Translations under genes and position numbers: made by a program
Notes under the pieces: model-generated
The model's database searches: none
Told to the model about the DNA's origin: nothing
The model's input: only the letters and a program-made list of their open reading frames with translations
DNA from: Natrinema marinum
Lineage (GTDB): Archaea > Halobacteriota > Halobacteria > Halobacteriales > Natrialbaceae
Assembly: GCF_024296685.1 (NCBI RefSeq)
Contig: NZ_CP100763.1
Coordinates: 930,001 to 994,000, forward strand
DNA length: 64,000 nt
Direction: 5' to 3'
Shown: one piece after another, positions 27,197 to 36,151 of the stretch
How the letters are laid out: each line of letters begins with the position of its first letter
Numbering within the stretch: the first letter of the stretch is position 1

Positions 27197-27210
27197 ACTG
27201 ACCAGTCAGT
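27197..27210. promoter_or_regulatory. palindromic operator before the TetR gene
   Basis: ACTGACCAGTCAGT is an inverted repeat with 6-bp arms (ACTGAC/GTCAGT) around two bases, 24 bp before the ATG at 27234 and just after a TTTTG stretch. This is the usual place and shape for a TetR dimer site, so self-repression of the tetR-MATE operon is likely (inference). Confidence 0.6.
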
Positions 27211-27233
27211 AAGTTCTCGTAGGACCTTCCTGC

Positions 27234-27866
27234 ATGACAGACGAGACCATCGACGATCTGATGGAGGCCACGTATCAGGCGCTGTGCAAACACGGCTACG
27301 CGGAGCTGACGATGCAGGACATCGCGGCGGAATCGGACAAGAGCAAGGGGACGCTTCATTATCATTTTGAGGGCAAGCAGGACCTCCTCGAGTCGTTTCT
27401 GGAGTATTTACTCGCCGAGTTCGAGGAGCGAACCGAGACGATTCCGGGCGAGACGCCGGCTGAGCAGCTCCACGAGTTCCTCGAGGAACTGTTGACGCCG
27501 GCCGACGAGGACTCCGCCGAGGAGTTCCGAACGGCGATCCTCGAGATCAAGGCCCAATCGCCGTACAACGAGGCCTACCGAGACCAGTTGAGCGGGTTCG
27601 ACGCCGCGTTACGGGATCGGATTGCCGGTCTCGTCGCGGACGGGCTCGAGGCGGGTGAGTTTCGCGAGGGTATCGACCCCGAGGAGACGGCCGACTTCCT
27701 CGTAACGCTGTTTCAGGGCGCGCAGACGCGAGCAGCCGCGGTCGACCGCCCGCCAGAGCGGACGAAGCGCTACGTCCACGACTACATCGACGACACGCTG
27801 CGGAGGGACGGCTCGAGCGATTCGGCGTCGACCCGCTCGGACGGGGGGACGGAGGCCGGCAGATGA
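27234..27866 (+). CDS. TetR/AcrR family regulator
   Basis: A 210-aa regulator. The N-terminal helix-turn-helix is the standard TetR form: LTMQDIAAESDKSKGTLHYHFEGKQ. The C-terminal ligand domain is unassigned and ends in a Ser/Gly-rich disordered tail. A palindrome stands 24 bp upstream of its start. Its stop overlaps the MATE start as ATGA, so it probably senses a substrate of the pump and represses the operon. Confidence 0.9.
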   Translation: MTDETIDDLMEATYQALCKHGYAELTMQDIAAESDKSKGTLHYHFEGKQDLLESFLEYLLAEFEERTETIPGETPAEQLHEFLEELLTPADEDSAEEFRTAILEIKAQSPYNEAYRDQLSGFDAALRDRIAGLVADGLEAGEFREGIDPEETADFLVTLFQGAQTRAAAVDRPPERTKRYVHDYIDDTLRRDGSSDSASTRSDGGTEAGR

Positions 27867-29302
27867 GCCTTTTGGACCGACTGTCCGCGGTGTTCAAGGG
27901 TCGCGAGGAGTTCGACCTCACGTCGGGTGACATCGCGCGGCCGCTGTTCTATCTCTCTTTGCCGATCATCGTGACGAACCTGCTGCAGACGGCCTACAAC
28001 CTCATCGACACGTTCTGGCTCGGCCAGTACAGCACGGAGGCGCTAGCGGCGATCAGCTTCGCGTTCCCGATGGTGTTCCTACTGATCTCAGTCGGCCTGG
28101 GACTGTCGACCGCCGGGAGCGTTCTCGTCGCCCAGTACATCGGGGCGGACGAGGAGAGCGAGGCGGAGTACGCCGCCTCTCAGACGGTGGCGCTGTCGCT
28201 GCTCGGTGCGATGGTCCTGGGCCTCGTCGGCTACGTCTCGGTCGAGCAACTGCTCGGGCTCCTCGGCGCGTCGGCGGACGTACAACCGCTTGCGACCGAG
28301 TACATGCAGGTCATCTCGCTCGGGATGCCCTTCATGTTCGGCTTCTTCGTCTTCATCGCGCTGATGAGAGGCTACGGGGATACGGTCACGCCGATGCTGG
28401 TGATGTTCGGCTCGGTCCTCCTCAACGTCGTCCTCGACCCGTTCCTGATCTTCGGCTGGGGGCCGTTCCCCAGACTTGGGATCGAGGGCGCGGCGATCGC
28501 GACGGTCTTCTCTCGCGCCCTGGCGATCGTCGTGGGCCTCGCGATCATGTTCCGCGGGACGAGGGGCGTTCGCATCCGTCTCGGACAGATGCGACCGGAC
28601 CTCGCGTTCGCGAAGAAGCTCGTCGCCATCGGCTTCCCGGCGTCGATCGAAGGGATGGGACGAGCGCTGTCGATCAACCTGCTGTTAGTGATCGTCGGCT
28701 TCTTCCCGACGTACGTCGTCGCCGCCTACGGGATCGGGACCCGCGTGTTCTCGGTCATCTTTCTGCCGGCGATCGCGGTCGCCCGCGGCGTCGAGACGAT
28801 GACCGGTCAGAACGTGGGTGCCGGCAAACCGGACCGCGCGAAGGCCGCCGCCGACTTCGCCGCTCGCACCATGTTCGTCGTCCTCGGGGCGCTCGGCGTC
28901 GTGGCGTGGGTCGGCGCGCGGCCGATCACCGCGGCGTTCACCGACGACCCCGCGGTCATCGAAGTCGGCGTCACGTTTCTCCGGTACGTCGCGCCCTCCT
29001 TTGGCTTCATCGGCGTGATGCGAGCCTACAACGGCAGCTTCCGGGGAACCGGGAAGACGCTCACCGCGGCCGCCATCGTCCTCGTCATCTACGGCCTCGT
29101 TCGACTCCCCGCCGCCTACGGTCTCTCCCAGACGGCCTTAGAGTACCGCGGCATCTGGCTCGCCTTCGCCGTCTCGAACGCCATCGGTGCCGCCCTCGCC
29201 TACGGCTGGTATCGCAGAGGAACCTGGCAGAACGTCGATGTCACCGAGGGACCGGCCGGTCCGCCGGTCGGCGACGACATCGAACCGAGTACCGACGACT
29301 GA
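27863..29302 (+). CDS. MATE-family multidrug efflux transporter
   Basis: A 479-aa membrane protein with twelve predicted helices in two six-helix bundles, of the DinF/NorM superfamily. The N-terminal half has GDIARPLFYLSLPIIVTNLLQT and IDTFWLGQYST; the second half has FPASIEGMGRALSINLL. It would export organic cations or drugs in exchange for Na+ or H+. It is coupled to the TetR gene and ends shortly before a strong hairpin terminator. Confidence 0.92.
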   Translation: MSLLDRLSAVFKGREEFDLTSGDIARPLFYLSLPIIVTNLLQTAYNLIDTFWLGQYSTEALAAISFAFPMVFLLISVGLGLSTAGSVLVAQYIGADEESEAEYAASQTVALSLLGAMVLGLVGYVSVEQLLGLLGASADVQPLATEYMQVISLGMPFMFGFFVFIALMRGYGDTVTPMLVMFGSVLLNVVLDPFLIFGWGPFPRLGIEGAAIATVFSRALAIVVGLAIMFRGTRGVRIRLGQMRPDLAFAKKLVAIGFPASIEGMGRALSINLLLVIVGFFPTYVVAAYGIGTRVFSVIFLPAIAVARGVETMTGQNVGAGKPDRAKAAADFAARTMFVVLGALGVVAWVGARPITAAFTDDPAVIEVGVTFLRYVAPSFGFIGVMRAYNGSFRGTGKTLTAAAIVLVIYGLVRLPAAYGLSQTALEYRGIWLAFAVSNAIGAALAYGWYRRGTWQNVDVTEGPAGPPVGDDIEPSTDD

Positions 29303-29314
29303 TTCGTCGACTTT

Positions 29315-29360
29315 CGCCCCGCTCGAGTCGCGGTGCTCGCGACTCGAGCGGGGCGTTTTT
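29315..29360 (+). terminator. hairpin terminator after the MATE gene
   Basis: A perfect 18-bp inverted repeat (29315-29332 and 29338-29355) with a 5-nt loop is followed by TTTTT (29356-29360). It ends the tetR-MATE transcript. The T-run is also centred 28 bp before the ATG of the next gene, so it may serve as that gene's TATA-like element. Confidence 0.8.
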
Positions 29361-29385
29361 GCCCCCCGCCCCGGAGGAATGGGGT

Positions 29386-31143
29386 ATGCAAGTATCCGTC
29401 GTGGCCGACGACCCAGTGCGCGAGGCGGTCGTCGCCGCGCTCGACGACGTCGATATCGACGTTCGCGACGCCGACCCTGAGTCGCTCGCCGACGCGCGCT
29501 TTGCGGTAGTCAGCGACGTCGCGGGGTCAGCGGCGTTCGACCGAGCCAACGAGGCCGCACTCGAGGGTGGAACGCCCTGGATCGCCGTCGAGATCGGCGG
29601 CGTCGGCGGCTATCCGATTCCGAACGTCGACGCGGCCGCGACCGGCTTCGCGCCCGCAACGGGCTGTTTCGACTGTCTTCGCGCGCGTGTCGCGTCGAAC
29701 CTCGAGGAGCAGGGGGACACTCCGAAGGCCGACCGCAGCGCGGCCAGACTCGCCGGCGCGATAGCCGGCCGGGAGTGCGTCCGCGTCCTCTCGGGTGACG
29801 AGCAGTCGATCATCGGTACGGTTCGCGAGGTGCCACACGCGCGACGGCCGCTCTTGCCCGTTCCCGGCTGTACGTGTGCCGACGAGAGTCGCGATCGGAC
29901 GCTCGAGCGCGACGCCGAGTCGCTCGCCCTCGAGGCGGCGGTCGAGCACGCGGAGCGGGCGATCGACGACCGGGTCGGCCCGGTCTCGAGCATCGCAGAG
30001 GTCGAGTCCTTCCCGGCGCCGTACTATCTTGCGACGGTAGCGGACACGACTGCCTACAGCGACGCGAGCGCGCCGCGACAGGCCGCCGGCGTCGCCGACG
30101 ACTGGAACGCCGCGCTGATGAAAGCCGTCGGCGAGGGCCTCGAGCGCTACTGCGCCGGCGTCTACCGCGAGGAAGAGTTCGTCCACGCGAGCGAGAACGA
30201 CCTCGAGAACCCCGTCTCGCCGACGGCCCTCGTCCGGCCTGACGATGCGCGCGCCTACGACGCGAGCGACGAGCATCGCTGGGTGCCGGGCGAGAATCTG
30301 GCGTCCGGCGAGCGGGCGCACCTGCCGGCCGCAGCGGTCCAGTTCCCTCAGCCTGGTGACGATCTGGTCCCGGCGATCACGACCGGGCTGGGATTGGGCT
30401 CGTCGACCGTCGACGCCCTCGTCTCGGGGCTGACCGAGACGATCGAGCGAGACGCGACGATGCTCGCGTGGTACTCGACGTTCGAACCGCTCGGGCTCTC
30501 CGTCGACACTGAGGCGTTCGACCGGCTCGAGCGCCGCGCCCGAAGCGAGGGGCTGTCGGTGACGCCGCTGCTCGTCACGCAGGACATCGACGTGCCCGTG
30601 GTGGCCGTCGCGGTCCACCGCGATCCGGACGCGATCGGCGGGGCTGTCTTGCCGACCGACGACGCGTGGCCCGCGTTTGCGCTCGGCTCGGCCGCCGGCC
30701 TCGACGCCGCGGCCGCGGCGACAGCGGCGCTCGAGGAGGCCCTGCAGAACTGGACGGAACTCCGGAGCCTCGGCCCCGACGAGGCCGCCGACGCGGGGGG
30801 CGCGATCGGCGACTACGCTGCCTTCCCCGAGCGCGCCCGCGAGTTCGTCGACGCCGATCGAACGGTGCCCGCAGCCAGCGTCGGTCCGGACCCCGTTCCG
30901 ACGGGCGTCGACCGGCTCGAGGCGCTGTGCGAGCGAACGGTCGACGCGGGACTGACGCCGTACGCGGCACGAGTGACGACGCGCGACGTAGAACAGGTTG
31001 GCTTCGAGGCCATTCGCGTTGTCGTTCCCGGCGCACAGCCGCTGTTTACCGGCGAGCCGTTCTTCGGCGAGCGGGCGCGGACGGTGCCGGCCGACCTCGG
31101 CTTCGAGTCGCGCCTCGAGCGGGCGTTCCATCCGTATCCCTGA
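29386..31143 (+). CDS. YcaO-family cyclodehydratase-like protein
   Basis: A 585-aa protein. Residues about 1-190 form an E1-like/TOMM-type N-terminal domain with Cys pairs (CFDCLRARV and GCTCADES); residues about 200-585 are the YcaO domain with ATP-binding Glu-rich motifs such as EGLERYCAGVYREEEF and TETIERDATMLAWY. YcaO enzymes use ATP to form azolines, thioamides or other backbone changes. I see no precursor peptide or dehydrogenase nearby, so this is an orphan YcaO; a housekeeping sulfur role has been suggested for such proteins in archaea. The ATG at 29386 is chosen because upstream sequence overlaps the terminator. Confidence 0.85.
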   Translation: MQVSVVADDPVREAVVAALDDVDIDVRDADPESLADARFAVVSDVAGSAAFDRANEAALEGGTPWIAVEIGGVGGYPIPNVDAAATGFAPATGCFDCLRARVASNLEEQGDTPKADRSAARLAGAIAGRECVRVLSGDEQSIIGTVREVPHARRPLLPVPGCTCADESRDRTLERDAESLALEAAVEHAERAIDDRVGPVSSIAEVESFPAPYYLATVADTTAYSDASAPRQAAGVADDWNAALMKAVGEGLERYCAGVYREEEFVHASENDLENPVSPTALVRPDDARAYDASDEHRWVPGENLASGERAHLPAAAVQFPQPGDDLVPAITTGLGLGSSTVDALVSGLTETIERDATMLAWYSTFEPLGLSVDTEAFDRLERRARSEGLSVTPLLVTQDIDVPVVAVAVHRDPDAIGGAVLPTDDAWPAFALGSAAGLDAAAAATAALEEALQNWTELRSLGPDEAADAGGAIGDYAAFPERAREFVDADRTVPAASVGPDPVPTGVDRLEALCERTVDAGLTPYAARVTTRDVEQVGFEAIRVVVPGAQPLFTGEPFFGERARTVPADLGFESRLERAFHPYP

Positions 31144-31169
31144 TCCGGCCCGCCGGTCCCGGCATCGTT

Positions 31170-31601
31170 CTACTCGGAGCCGGCGGTCGCACCCGTCTCC
31201 TCGTTTTCGCCTTGCTCGATGTTCAAAATCAGCCCGTCGTTCGTGATCCGGACCTCTACGAGGTTCGTGTTCGGCGTGATCGTCCCGTCTTTGACCGCAA
31301 GCGTGTCACCCTCCTGTCCGAGCTTCGTCGCGCGGAATTGCTGCTCGGCCGCCTCGAGGTGCGGGGATGTCGCCTGCTGGTCCGGCGTGACGGTGTAGCT
31401 CTCCTCGTAGGTCTGCCGGTCCGTCCCCGCGGCGTAGGCCTCGAGCCGGAGGTTGTAGTAGCGATCGGCGTCGCTGTAGACTTCGACCGGTACCACGCCC
31501 CGAAAGCTCCCCTGGTAGTGCTCCTGCAGCGTCTCGACGCAGCCCGAGAGGCCCACGGTGGCTGCGACCCCGGCGGATCGGAGTGCCGTACGACGGTTCA
31601 C
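31170..31601 (-). CDS. predicted lipoprotein, unknown function
   Basis: A 143-aa exported protein. The N-terminus MNRRTALRSAGVAATVGLSGC has twin Arg and a lipobox (LSGC), so it is likely Tat-exported and lipid-anchored outside the cell. The rest is a small, mostly beta domain ending in an acidic tail. I do not recognise a family. It is convergent with the YcaO gene, 26 bp apart. Confidence 0.75.
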   Translation of the reverse strand: MNRRTALRSAGVAATVGLSGCVETLQEHYQGSFRGVVPVEVYSDADRYYNLRLEAYAAGTDRQTYEESYTVTPDQQATSPHLEAAEQQFRATKLGQEGDTLAVKDGTITPNTNLVEVRITNDGLILNIEQGENEETGATAGSE

Positions 31602-31708
31602 GTTCGGGACTCAGGGTTGCACGACCGTAGGCATTACTCTTCGAGCGTCGCCACGTGGTAGATATCCTCAATCACGAGACTTTTGGGTCGGGAGACGAAC
31701 GCCGGCAT

Positions 31709-32185
31709 ATGGAGAAAGTCGCGATCGACGATGTCGATATCGAAGTCAACCCATTGGACGTACACTCGGTCAGGCGGCCGGTCTCGGACGAACTCGGCTT
31801 TTCTGACTTCGCGATGAACTACTTCGAACTCGAGCCGGGTGAGTCCTTTTCGGGCGGACTGCACACCCACCACGACCAGGAGGAGGTCTTCTACGTGCAG
31901 GAGGGGACCGCGATTTTCGAGACGGAAGACGATGAAATCCCGGTCGACGAGGGCGAGGTGATCCGATTTGCGCCGGGTGACTTCCAGCATGGCTACAACG
32001 ACTCCGACGAGCAGGTCGTCGGCTTCGCCTTCGGCGCGCCCAAGTCCAAACACGACTGGGACCAGATCGAGTCAATGGCTTACTGCCAGGAGTGCGAAGC
32101 GGAGGTCGGACACGGTCTCGGGTTCACCGACGAGGGGAACTTTCGGCTGACGTGTACCGAGTGTGGCAACTCGTTCGTCCCCTGA
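31709..32185 (+). CDS. cupin protein with C-terminal zinc ribbon
   Basis: A 158-aa protein with a cupin domain (residues 1-115; metal motif HTHHDQEEVFYV) and a tail with CQEC...CTEC, a zinc ribbon of about 30 residues. The fusion is typical of haloarchaea; the ribbon could bind nucleic acid or protein. The ATG at 31709 (MEKVAIDDVDI) begins the cupin; longer in-frame readings are not family-like. Confidence 0.82.
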   Translation: MEKVAIDDVDIEVNPLDVHSVRRPVSDELGFSDFAMNYFELEPGESFSGGLHTHHDQEEVFYVQEGTAIFETEDDEIPVDEGEVIRFAPGDFQHGYNDSDEQVVGFAFGAPKSKHDWDQIESMAYCQECEAEVGHGLGFTDEGNFRLTCTECGNSFVP

Positions 32186-32291
32186 ATCCGGGTCCGCTCG
32201 CGATCCGTGCGGTCAGCTCCCACATGCGTTCCGTTCACGTCCCTCGAATTCGAGCCGGAACCTTTTCACGGGGGACCGAGTGGGAAAACGT

Positions 32292-32903
32292 ATGGGCACA
32301 GAAGACAGTTCGACCGAGGGGATCGACACCACGCTTTTCATCACCGTCTCCGGCCCACCGGGCTGTGGGGCGACGACGCTGTGCGAACGCCTCGCCGACG
32401 CCATGGGCTGTCCGTACGTCTCCGGCGGGGATATCTTCCGCGAACTCGCCGAGGACCGCGATATGAGCCTGAATCAGCTCACCGCGAAAGCCGACGAGTC
32501 CGACGAGATCGACCGCGCGCTTGACCAACGGCTCCAGCAGATCGCCGAGAAATGGGGCATGGCCAACAAGCCGTTCATCCTCGAGTCCCGGCTCGCGGGC
32601 TGGTTGGCGGGCGAGCGCGCGGACTTGCGTATCTGGCTCGACGCACCGGAAGACGTCCGGCTCGCTCGGATCGACGACCGCGGCGAGACCGAAGCCGAGA
32701 TGCGCGTCCGCGAGGTCAGCGAAGCCGGTCGCTACCAGTCTTATTACCAGATCGACATCGACAACCGGACGTTTTACGACCTCTACATCAACACGGCGCG
32801 GTGGAGCAAACGAGGCGTGTTCACCGTCGTCAAAGCCGCGATCGAGGAGTACGATCCCGAACTCGACGAGGGCGCGTTCACGACGCCGACGCTCGAGCCC
32901 TGA
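32292..32903 (+). CDS. cmk: cytidylate kinase (archaeal type)
   Basis: A 203-aa kinase that phosphorylates CMP (and dCMP) to the diphosphate. The P-loop reads GPPGCGATTL (residues 21-30), the archaeal form without the usual Lys, then GGDIFRELAEDRDMS and the lid Arg cluster VREVSEAGRYQSYY. The ATG at 32292 follows a CTTTTCAC box about 30 bp upstream. It ends 99 bp before the convergent guaB. Confidence 0.92.
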   Translation: MGTEDSSTEGIDTTLFITVSGPPGCGATTLCERLADAMGCPYVSGGDIFRELAEDRDMSLNQLTAKADESDEIDRALDQRLQQIAEKWGMANKPFILESRLAGWLAGERADLRIWLDAPEDVRLARIDDRGETEAEMRVREVSEAGRYQSYYQIDIDNRTFYDLYINTARWSKRGVFTVVKAAIEEYDPELDEGAFTTPTLEP

Positions 32904-33002
32904 GTACGGCTCGAGACGGACCTGGGTCGAGTTACTCGAGGGGTTGCAACCGAAAAGCGGGAGCGAACGCGATGACTCGCTGGCGGACGACCGCAGGCAG
33001 CG

Positions 33003-34505
33003 TTACTCGCTGTCGGGCGAGTAGTTCGGCGCCTCGTCGGTGATGACGACGTCGTGGGCGTGGCTCTCGGCCTGACCGGCCGAGGAGACGCGGACGAACT
33101 CCGCGCGTTCTTTGAACGCGGGGATCGTTTCCGCACCGACGTAGCCCATCCCCGACTGCATCCCGCCCGCGAGCTGGTGGAGCTCGGACTGCAGCGACCC
33201 CTTGTACGGCGTCGCCGCCTCGACACCCTCGGGGACGTACTCGTCTTCCTCGTCCGGTTCGTCCTTCAGGTAGCGGTCGCTGTCGCCGGATTTCATCGCG
33301 CCGACCGACCCCATGCCGCGGTACTGCTTGTACTTCTTGCCGTTCATCGTGACGACGCGGCCCGGTGCCTCGTCGGTACCGGCGAAGTAGGAGCCGAGCA
33401 TGACCGCGTCCGCGCCGGCGGCGACCGCCTTGATCGCGTCGCCGGAGTACCGAATCCCGCCGTCAGCGATCACGGGCACGTCGTGTTCGGCGGCCACGTC
33501 TGCGACCTGTGCGACGGCCGTGATCTGGGGCATCCCTGCGCCGGAGACCACCCGCGTCGTGCAGATCGAGCCCGGACCGATGCCGACTTTCAGACCGTCC
33601 GCGAACTCGACAAGATCCGCGGCCGCTTCGCGGGTGCCGATGTTGCCGACGACGACGTCCGCGTCGACGGACTCTTTGATCTCTCGAGCGCCGTCGATGA
33701 CGTTCAGGTTGTGCGCGTGCGCGGTGTCGATGAACAGCACGTCCGCGCCCGCCTCGTCCGCGGCGAGGGCGCGGTCTGTCTCGAAGGGGCTGACGGCGAC
33801 ACCACAGCGAAGACGGCCGTCCTCGTCGCGAACGGCCTCCTTGTACTCGCGGCGCTGGAGGATGCCCTGCATCGTGACGAGTCCCACGAGGAGGTTCTCG
33901 TCGTCGACGACCGGCACCCGTTCGATCTTGTGCTCGTACATCAGGTCGAACGCGTCGCGGGCGTCGATCTCCTCGTGGGCGGTAATGACCTCGTCGGTCA
34001 TCGCCTCGGTGACCGGGTCGTCCTCGTTGACCTCGAGGTGGGGGCGGATGTCCGTACTCGAGATGATTCCCAGGACTTCGCCGTTCGTGTTGACGACGGG
34101 CGCGCCGCCGACGCCCTGGCGGGCCATCAGCTCGTCGACCTCGCGGACGGACATCTCGGGGTCGGCGGTGACGACCTCGTCCAGCGGGATGATCAGTTCG
34201 TCGGCGCTCTTGACGCGACCGATCTCCTCGACCATCTCGTCGATGTTCATGTTCCGGTGGAGGACGCCGAGCCCGCCGTGGCGGGCCATCGCGATCGCCA
34301 TGCCGCTCTCGGTAACGGTGTCCATCGCCGCCGAGAGGATCGGCACCGAGACCTCCACGTTTCTCGAGACGTTCGACGTGAGGTCGGCGTCGTCGGGTTC
34401 GACGCGGCTCTCTTTCGGGCGCAGAAGAACGTCATCGAACGTTAGCGCTTCCGGTACCTGCAGTTTCGAAGAATAGGGCTCGTGCTCGGGAACGTCGTTC
34501 GCCAT
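33003..34505 (-). CDS. guaB: IMP dehydrogenase GuaB
   Basis: Oxidises IMP to XMP with NAD+, the first committed step of GMP synthesis. A 500-aa TIM barrel interrupted by two CBS domains (about residues 100-220). The catalytic loop has Cys315 in GPGSICTTRVVSG and the flap GSVGAMKSGDSDRYL; the start ALTFDDVLLRPKES is conserved. The ATG at 34505 fits. It is convergent with cmk, so both ends of this nucleotide-metabolism region close here. Confidence 0.96.
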   Translation of the reverse strand: MANDVPEHEPYSSKLQVPEALTFDDVLLRPKESRVEPDDADLTSNVSRNVEVSVPILSAAMDTVTESGMAIAMARHGGLGVLHRNMNIDEMVEEIGRVKSADELIIPLDEVVTADPEMSVREVDELMARQGVGGAPVVNTNGEVLGIISSTDIRPHLEVNEDDPVTEAMTDEVITAHEEIDARDAFDLMYEHKIERVPVVDDENLLVGLVTMQGILQRREYKEAVRDEDGRLRCGVAVSPFETDRALAADEAGADVLFIDTAHAHNLNVIDGAREIKESVDADVVVGNIGTREAAADLVEFADGLKVGIGPGSICTTRVVSGAGMPQITAVAQVADVAAEHDVPVIADGGIRYSGDAIKAVAAGADAVMLGSYFAGTDEAPGRVVTMNGKKYKQYRGMGSVGAMKSGDSDRYLKDEPDEEDEYVPEGVEAATPYKGSLQSELHQLAGGMQSGMGYVGAETIPAFKERAEFVRVSSAGQAESHAHDVVITDEAPNYSPDSE

Positions 34506-34819
34506 GTAAACCGTCCGGACCCCCGGGGGAAAAACGTTGCGAGATGAATACGGGTGTGAACCGTTGTCGAGCCCGTCAACGGCCGATCCGCCGCTCTCTG
34601 GCGCGTTCTCTCTCGTCCGCTAGGGTCGACTCGTCTTCCTCCCGCGGTTTTCCGGCAGATCGACACCGGTCGGGGTCAGCACGCGACGTGACGGGTGACC
34701 ACATTCGGGACAGATCTGTGCATTTCTGTACGTCTCTATCCGTCTCTGCTGAACTTTCGGCGAGTCGTGAAACGTCATCCCACGCAATGTTTATTGATCG
34801 GCCGTCCGTTCGTTCGGGT
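34506..34819. other. intergenic space with promoter for the 34820 transcript
   Basis: About 314 bp between guaB and a short leader ORF. A TTTATT box at 34790-34795 lies about 27 bp before the ATG at 34820 and is the only clear signal. No RNA or repeat is seen. Confidence 0.5.
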
Positions 34820-35020
34820 ATGTACGCTGTGAGTGCAGCTGCCGCCCGAACCGATGGCCGGACGAGTTCCGACTCCGTCGCCGCCCTGTTCGGGAATTTT
34901 ACACAGAAACTCACAGCGCGAGGCCCAAACCACAACGCGATCGTCCGGTGTGCGGACCGGCCGGTACGGGACCGCCCGTCATATCGCCCACAGGCCTCGG
35001 GTCACGGCCATCGGCCCTGA
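34820..35020 (+). CDS. 66-aa leader ORF before DUF5794 (uncertain)
   Basis: A 66-aa reading frame beginning MYAVSAAAARTDGRTSS, ending 3 bp before the DUF5794 start. It has a well placed TATA box (TTTATT, 27 bp upstream), so the transcript should start at or near this ATG and a ribosome would meet this frame first. The peptide is basic at its end (RPVRDRPSYRPQASGHGHRP), unlike most haloarchaeal proteins, which argues against a folded product. It may be a short leader peptide or simply the 5' untranslated region of DUF5794. Confidence 0.35.
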   Translation: MYAVSAAAARTDGRTSSDSVAALFGNFTQKLTARGPNHNAIVRCADRPVRDRPSYRPQASGHGHRP

Positions 35021-35023
35021 CCG

Positions 35024-35932
35024 ATGAGTACGTCACAGCACCCGGTCGCGCTCCGCATGGAGCGCATCGTCGGTGGTGACGCCAGGCTGCTTGCGCTGGT
35101 AATGATGCTCCCGTTAGTCGACGGCGTCTTCCCTGCCCTGATCCTCGCAGGTGCCCTCGGCGAGCCGCTCGGCGCGATTCAGGTCGGCCTGCTGATCTTC
35201 GGCGGCAGCGCAACCGTCGCCGTCATTCTCGCCGATATGGACGGCACGCCCCGCGAACAGGCCGCGGTCGTCATGCTCATCGGACTGCCGCTGATCCTGC
35301 TGGCGGCGCTCGAGGCCGCCCTCGCCCCGACGATCGAAAGCGTTCTCGACATCGTCATCTTCGAGCGCTTCGCGGCGCTGGTCATCGCGGCGATCGCGGC
35401 CAAAACCGCCAGTGCGACCATCGGCGACTACCTCCCCAACCCCGTGGTCGTCATCGGGCTCGGTCTGGTCGCCAGCGTCGACCCCACCGGGCTAACGATC
35501 CGAGTGATGACCGATCCGGTCCTCGTCGCCCATGCGACGCTGGCCGCGGCTGTCGGGGTCGCCTTCGCGCTGACGGTCGCGCTGACCGGACCCTACCTCC
35601 GGGAGTACATGGACATCGACCGATTCCGCTTCGGCAGCGCGGTCGCTCTCGGGCTGCTCCCCCTCTCCCTGCTCGGGATGGCCTTCGGACAGGCCCCCCT
35701 CGCCGCACTGGTCGTCGCCGCCCTGTTCGCCATCGATCTCCCGCTCGGCGGGGGCGACGACTCGAGTACGGGTGCCGACGCCGACGACGCGGCCGCCCAG
35801 ATGGGGGCGGTGACCGACGGCGGTGACGTGGCGGACGCGACCGAACCGATGGGCCCGGACGGCGAAGACGACTCGAGTTCGTATCCGAGCGACGACGGCA
35901 CGGACACGGCGGGCCGGGCCCCGTGGCTGTAG
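35024..35932 (+). CDS. DUF5794 family membrane protein
   Basis: A 302-aa integral membrane protein with about seven hydrophobic segments, then a long acidic, Ser/Asp-rich cytoplasmic tail (residues 240-302). The sequence RMERIVGGDARLLALVMMLPLVDG and the DMDGTPREQAA loop are conserved in this halophile-specific family. Function unknown. The ATG at 35024 follows the leader ORF by 3 bp; the gene ends 57 bp before tRNA-Trp. Confidence 0.8.
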   Translation: MSTSQHPVALRMERIVGGDARLLALVMMLPLVDGVFPALILAGALGEPLGAIQVGLLIFGGSATVAVILADMDGTPREQAAVVMLIGLPLILLAALEAALAPTIESVLDIVIFERFAALVIAAIAAKTASATIGDYLPNPVVVIGLGLVASVDPTGLTIRVMTDPVLVAHATLAAAVGVAFALTVALTGPYLREYMDIDRFRFGSAVALGLLPLSLLGMAFGQAPLAALVVAALFAIDLPLGGGDDSSTGADADDAAAQMGAVTDGGDVADATEPMGPDGEDDSSSYPSDDGTDTAGRAPWL

Positions 35933-36027
35933 TGCGGTTCTGTCCAGAATCGAAACCACTTTAGGCTGCATCCCCCAACTGGGACTCGAGGGGTCGTGGC
36001 CAAGCCAGGCATGGCGGCTGACTCCAG

Positions 36028-36128
36028 AGGCAACGCGCCCGGGACGACACTCCAGACTGATATACTGATCGGGCACCTGATCAGTGTCCGTGTGATGACC
36101 CTCTGGAGTTCCGAGGCGCACCGGAGAT
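36028..36128 (+). ncRNA. tRNA-Trp intron with box C/D methylation guide
   Basis: The intron is about 101 nt. It has a box C-like GTGATGA (36092-36098), several CTGA elements (for example 36057-36060 and 36077-36080) and, just after box C, CTCTGGAGT (36101-36109), which is perfectly complementary to ACTCCAGAG of the anticodon region (36021-36029). In Haloferax the tRNA-Trp intron guides 2'-O-methylation of C34 and U39; the complementarity shows the C34 guide is kept here. I did not trace the second guide with certainty. Confidence 0.8.
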
Positions 36129-36151
36129 ATCAGTAGATCGGGGGTTCAAAT

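Noticed and set aside
33054..34445. 463-aa plus-strand frame opposite guaB
   Set aside because: GuaB is certain from its catalytic loop and CBS domains; the opposite frame has no family motif and shows the usual antisense composition.
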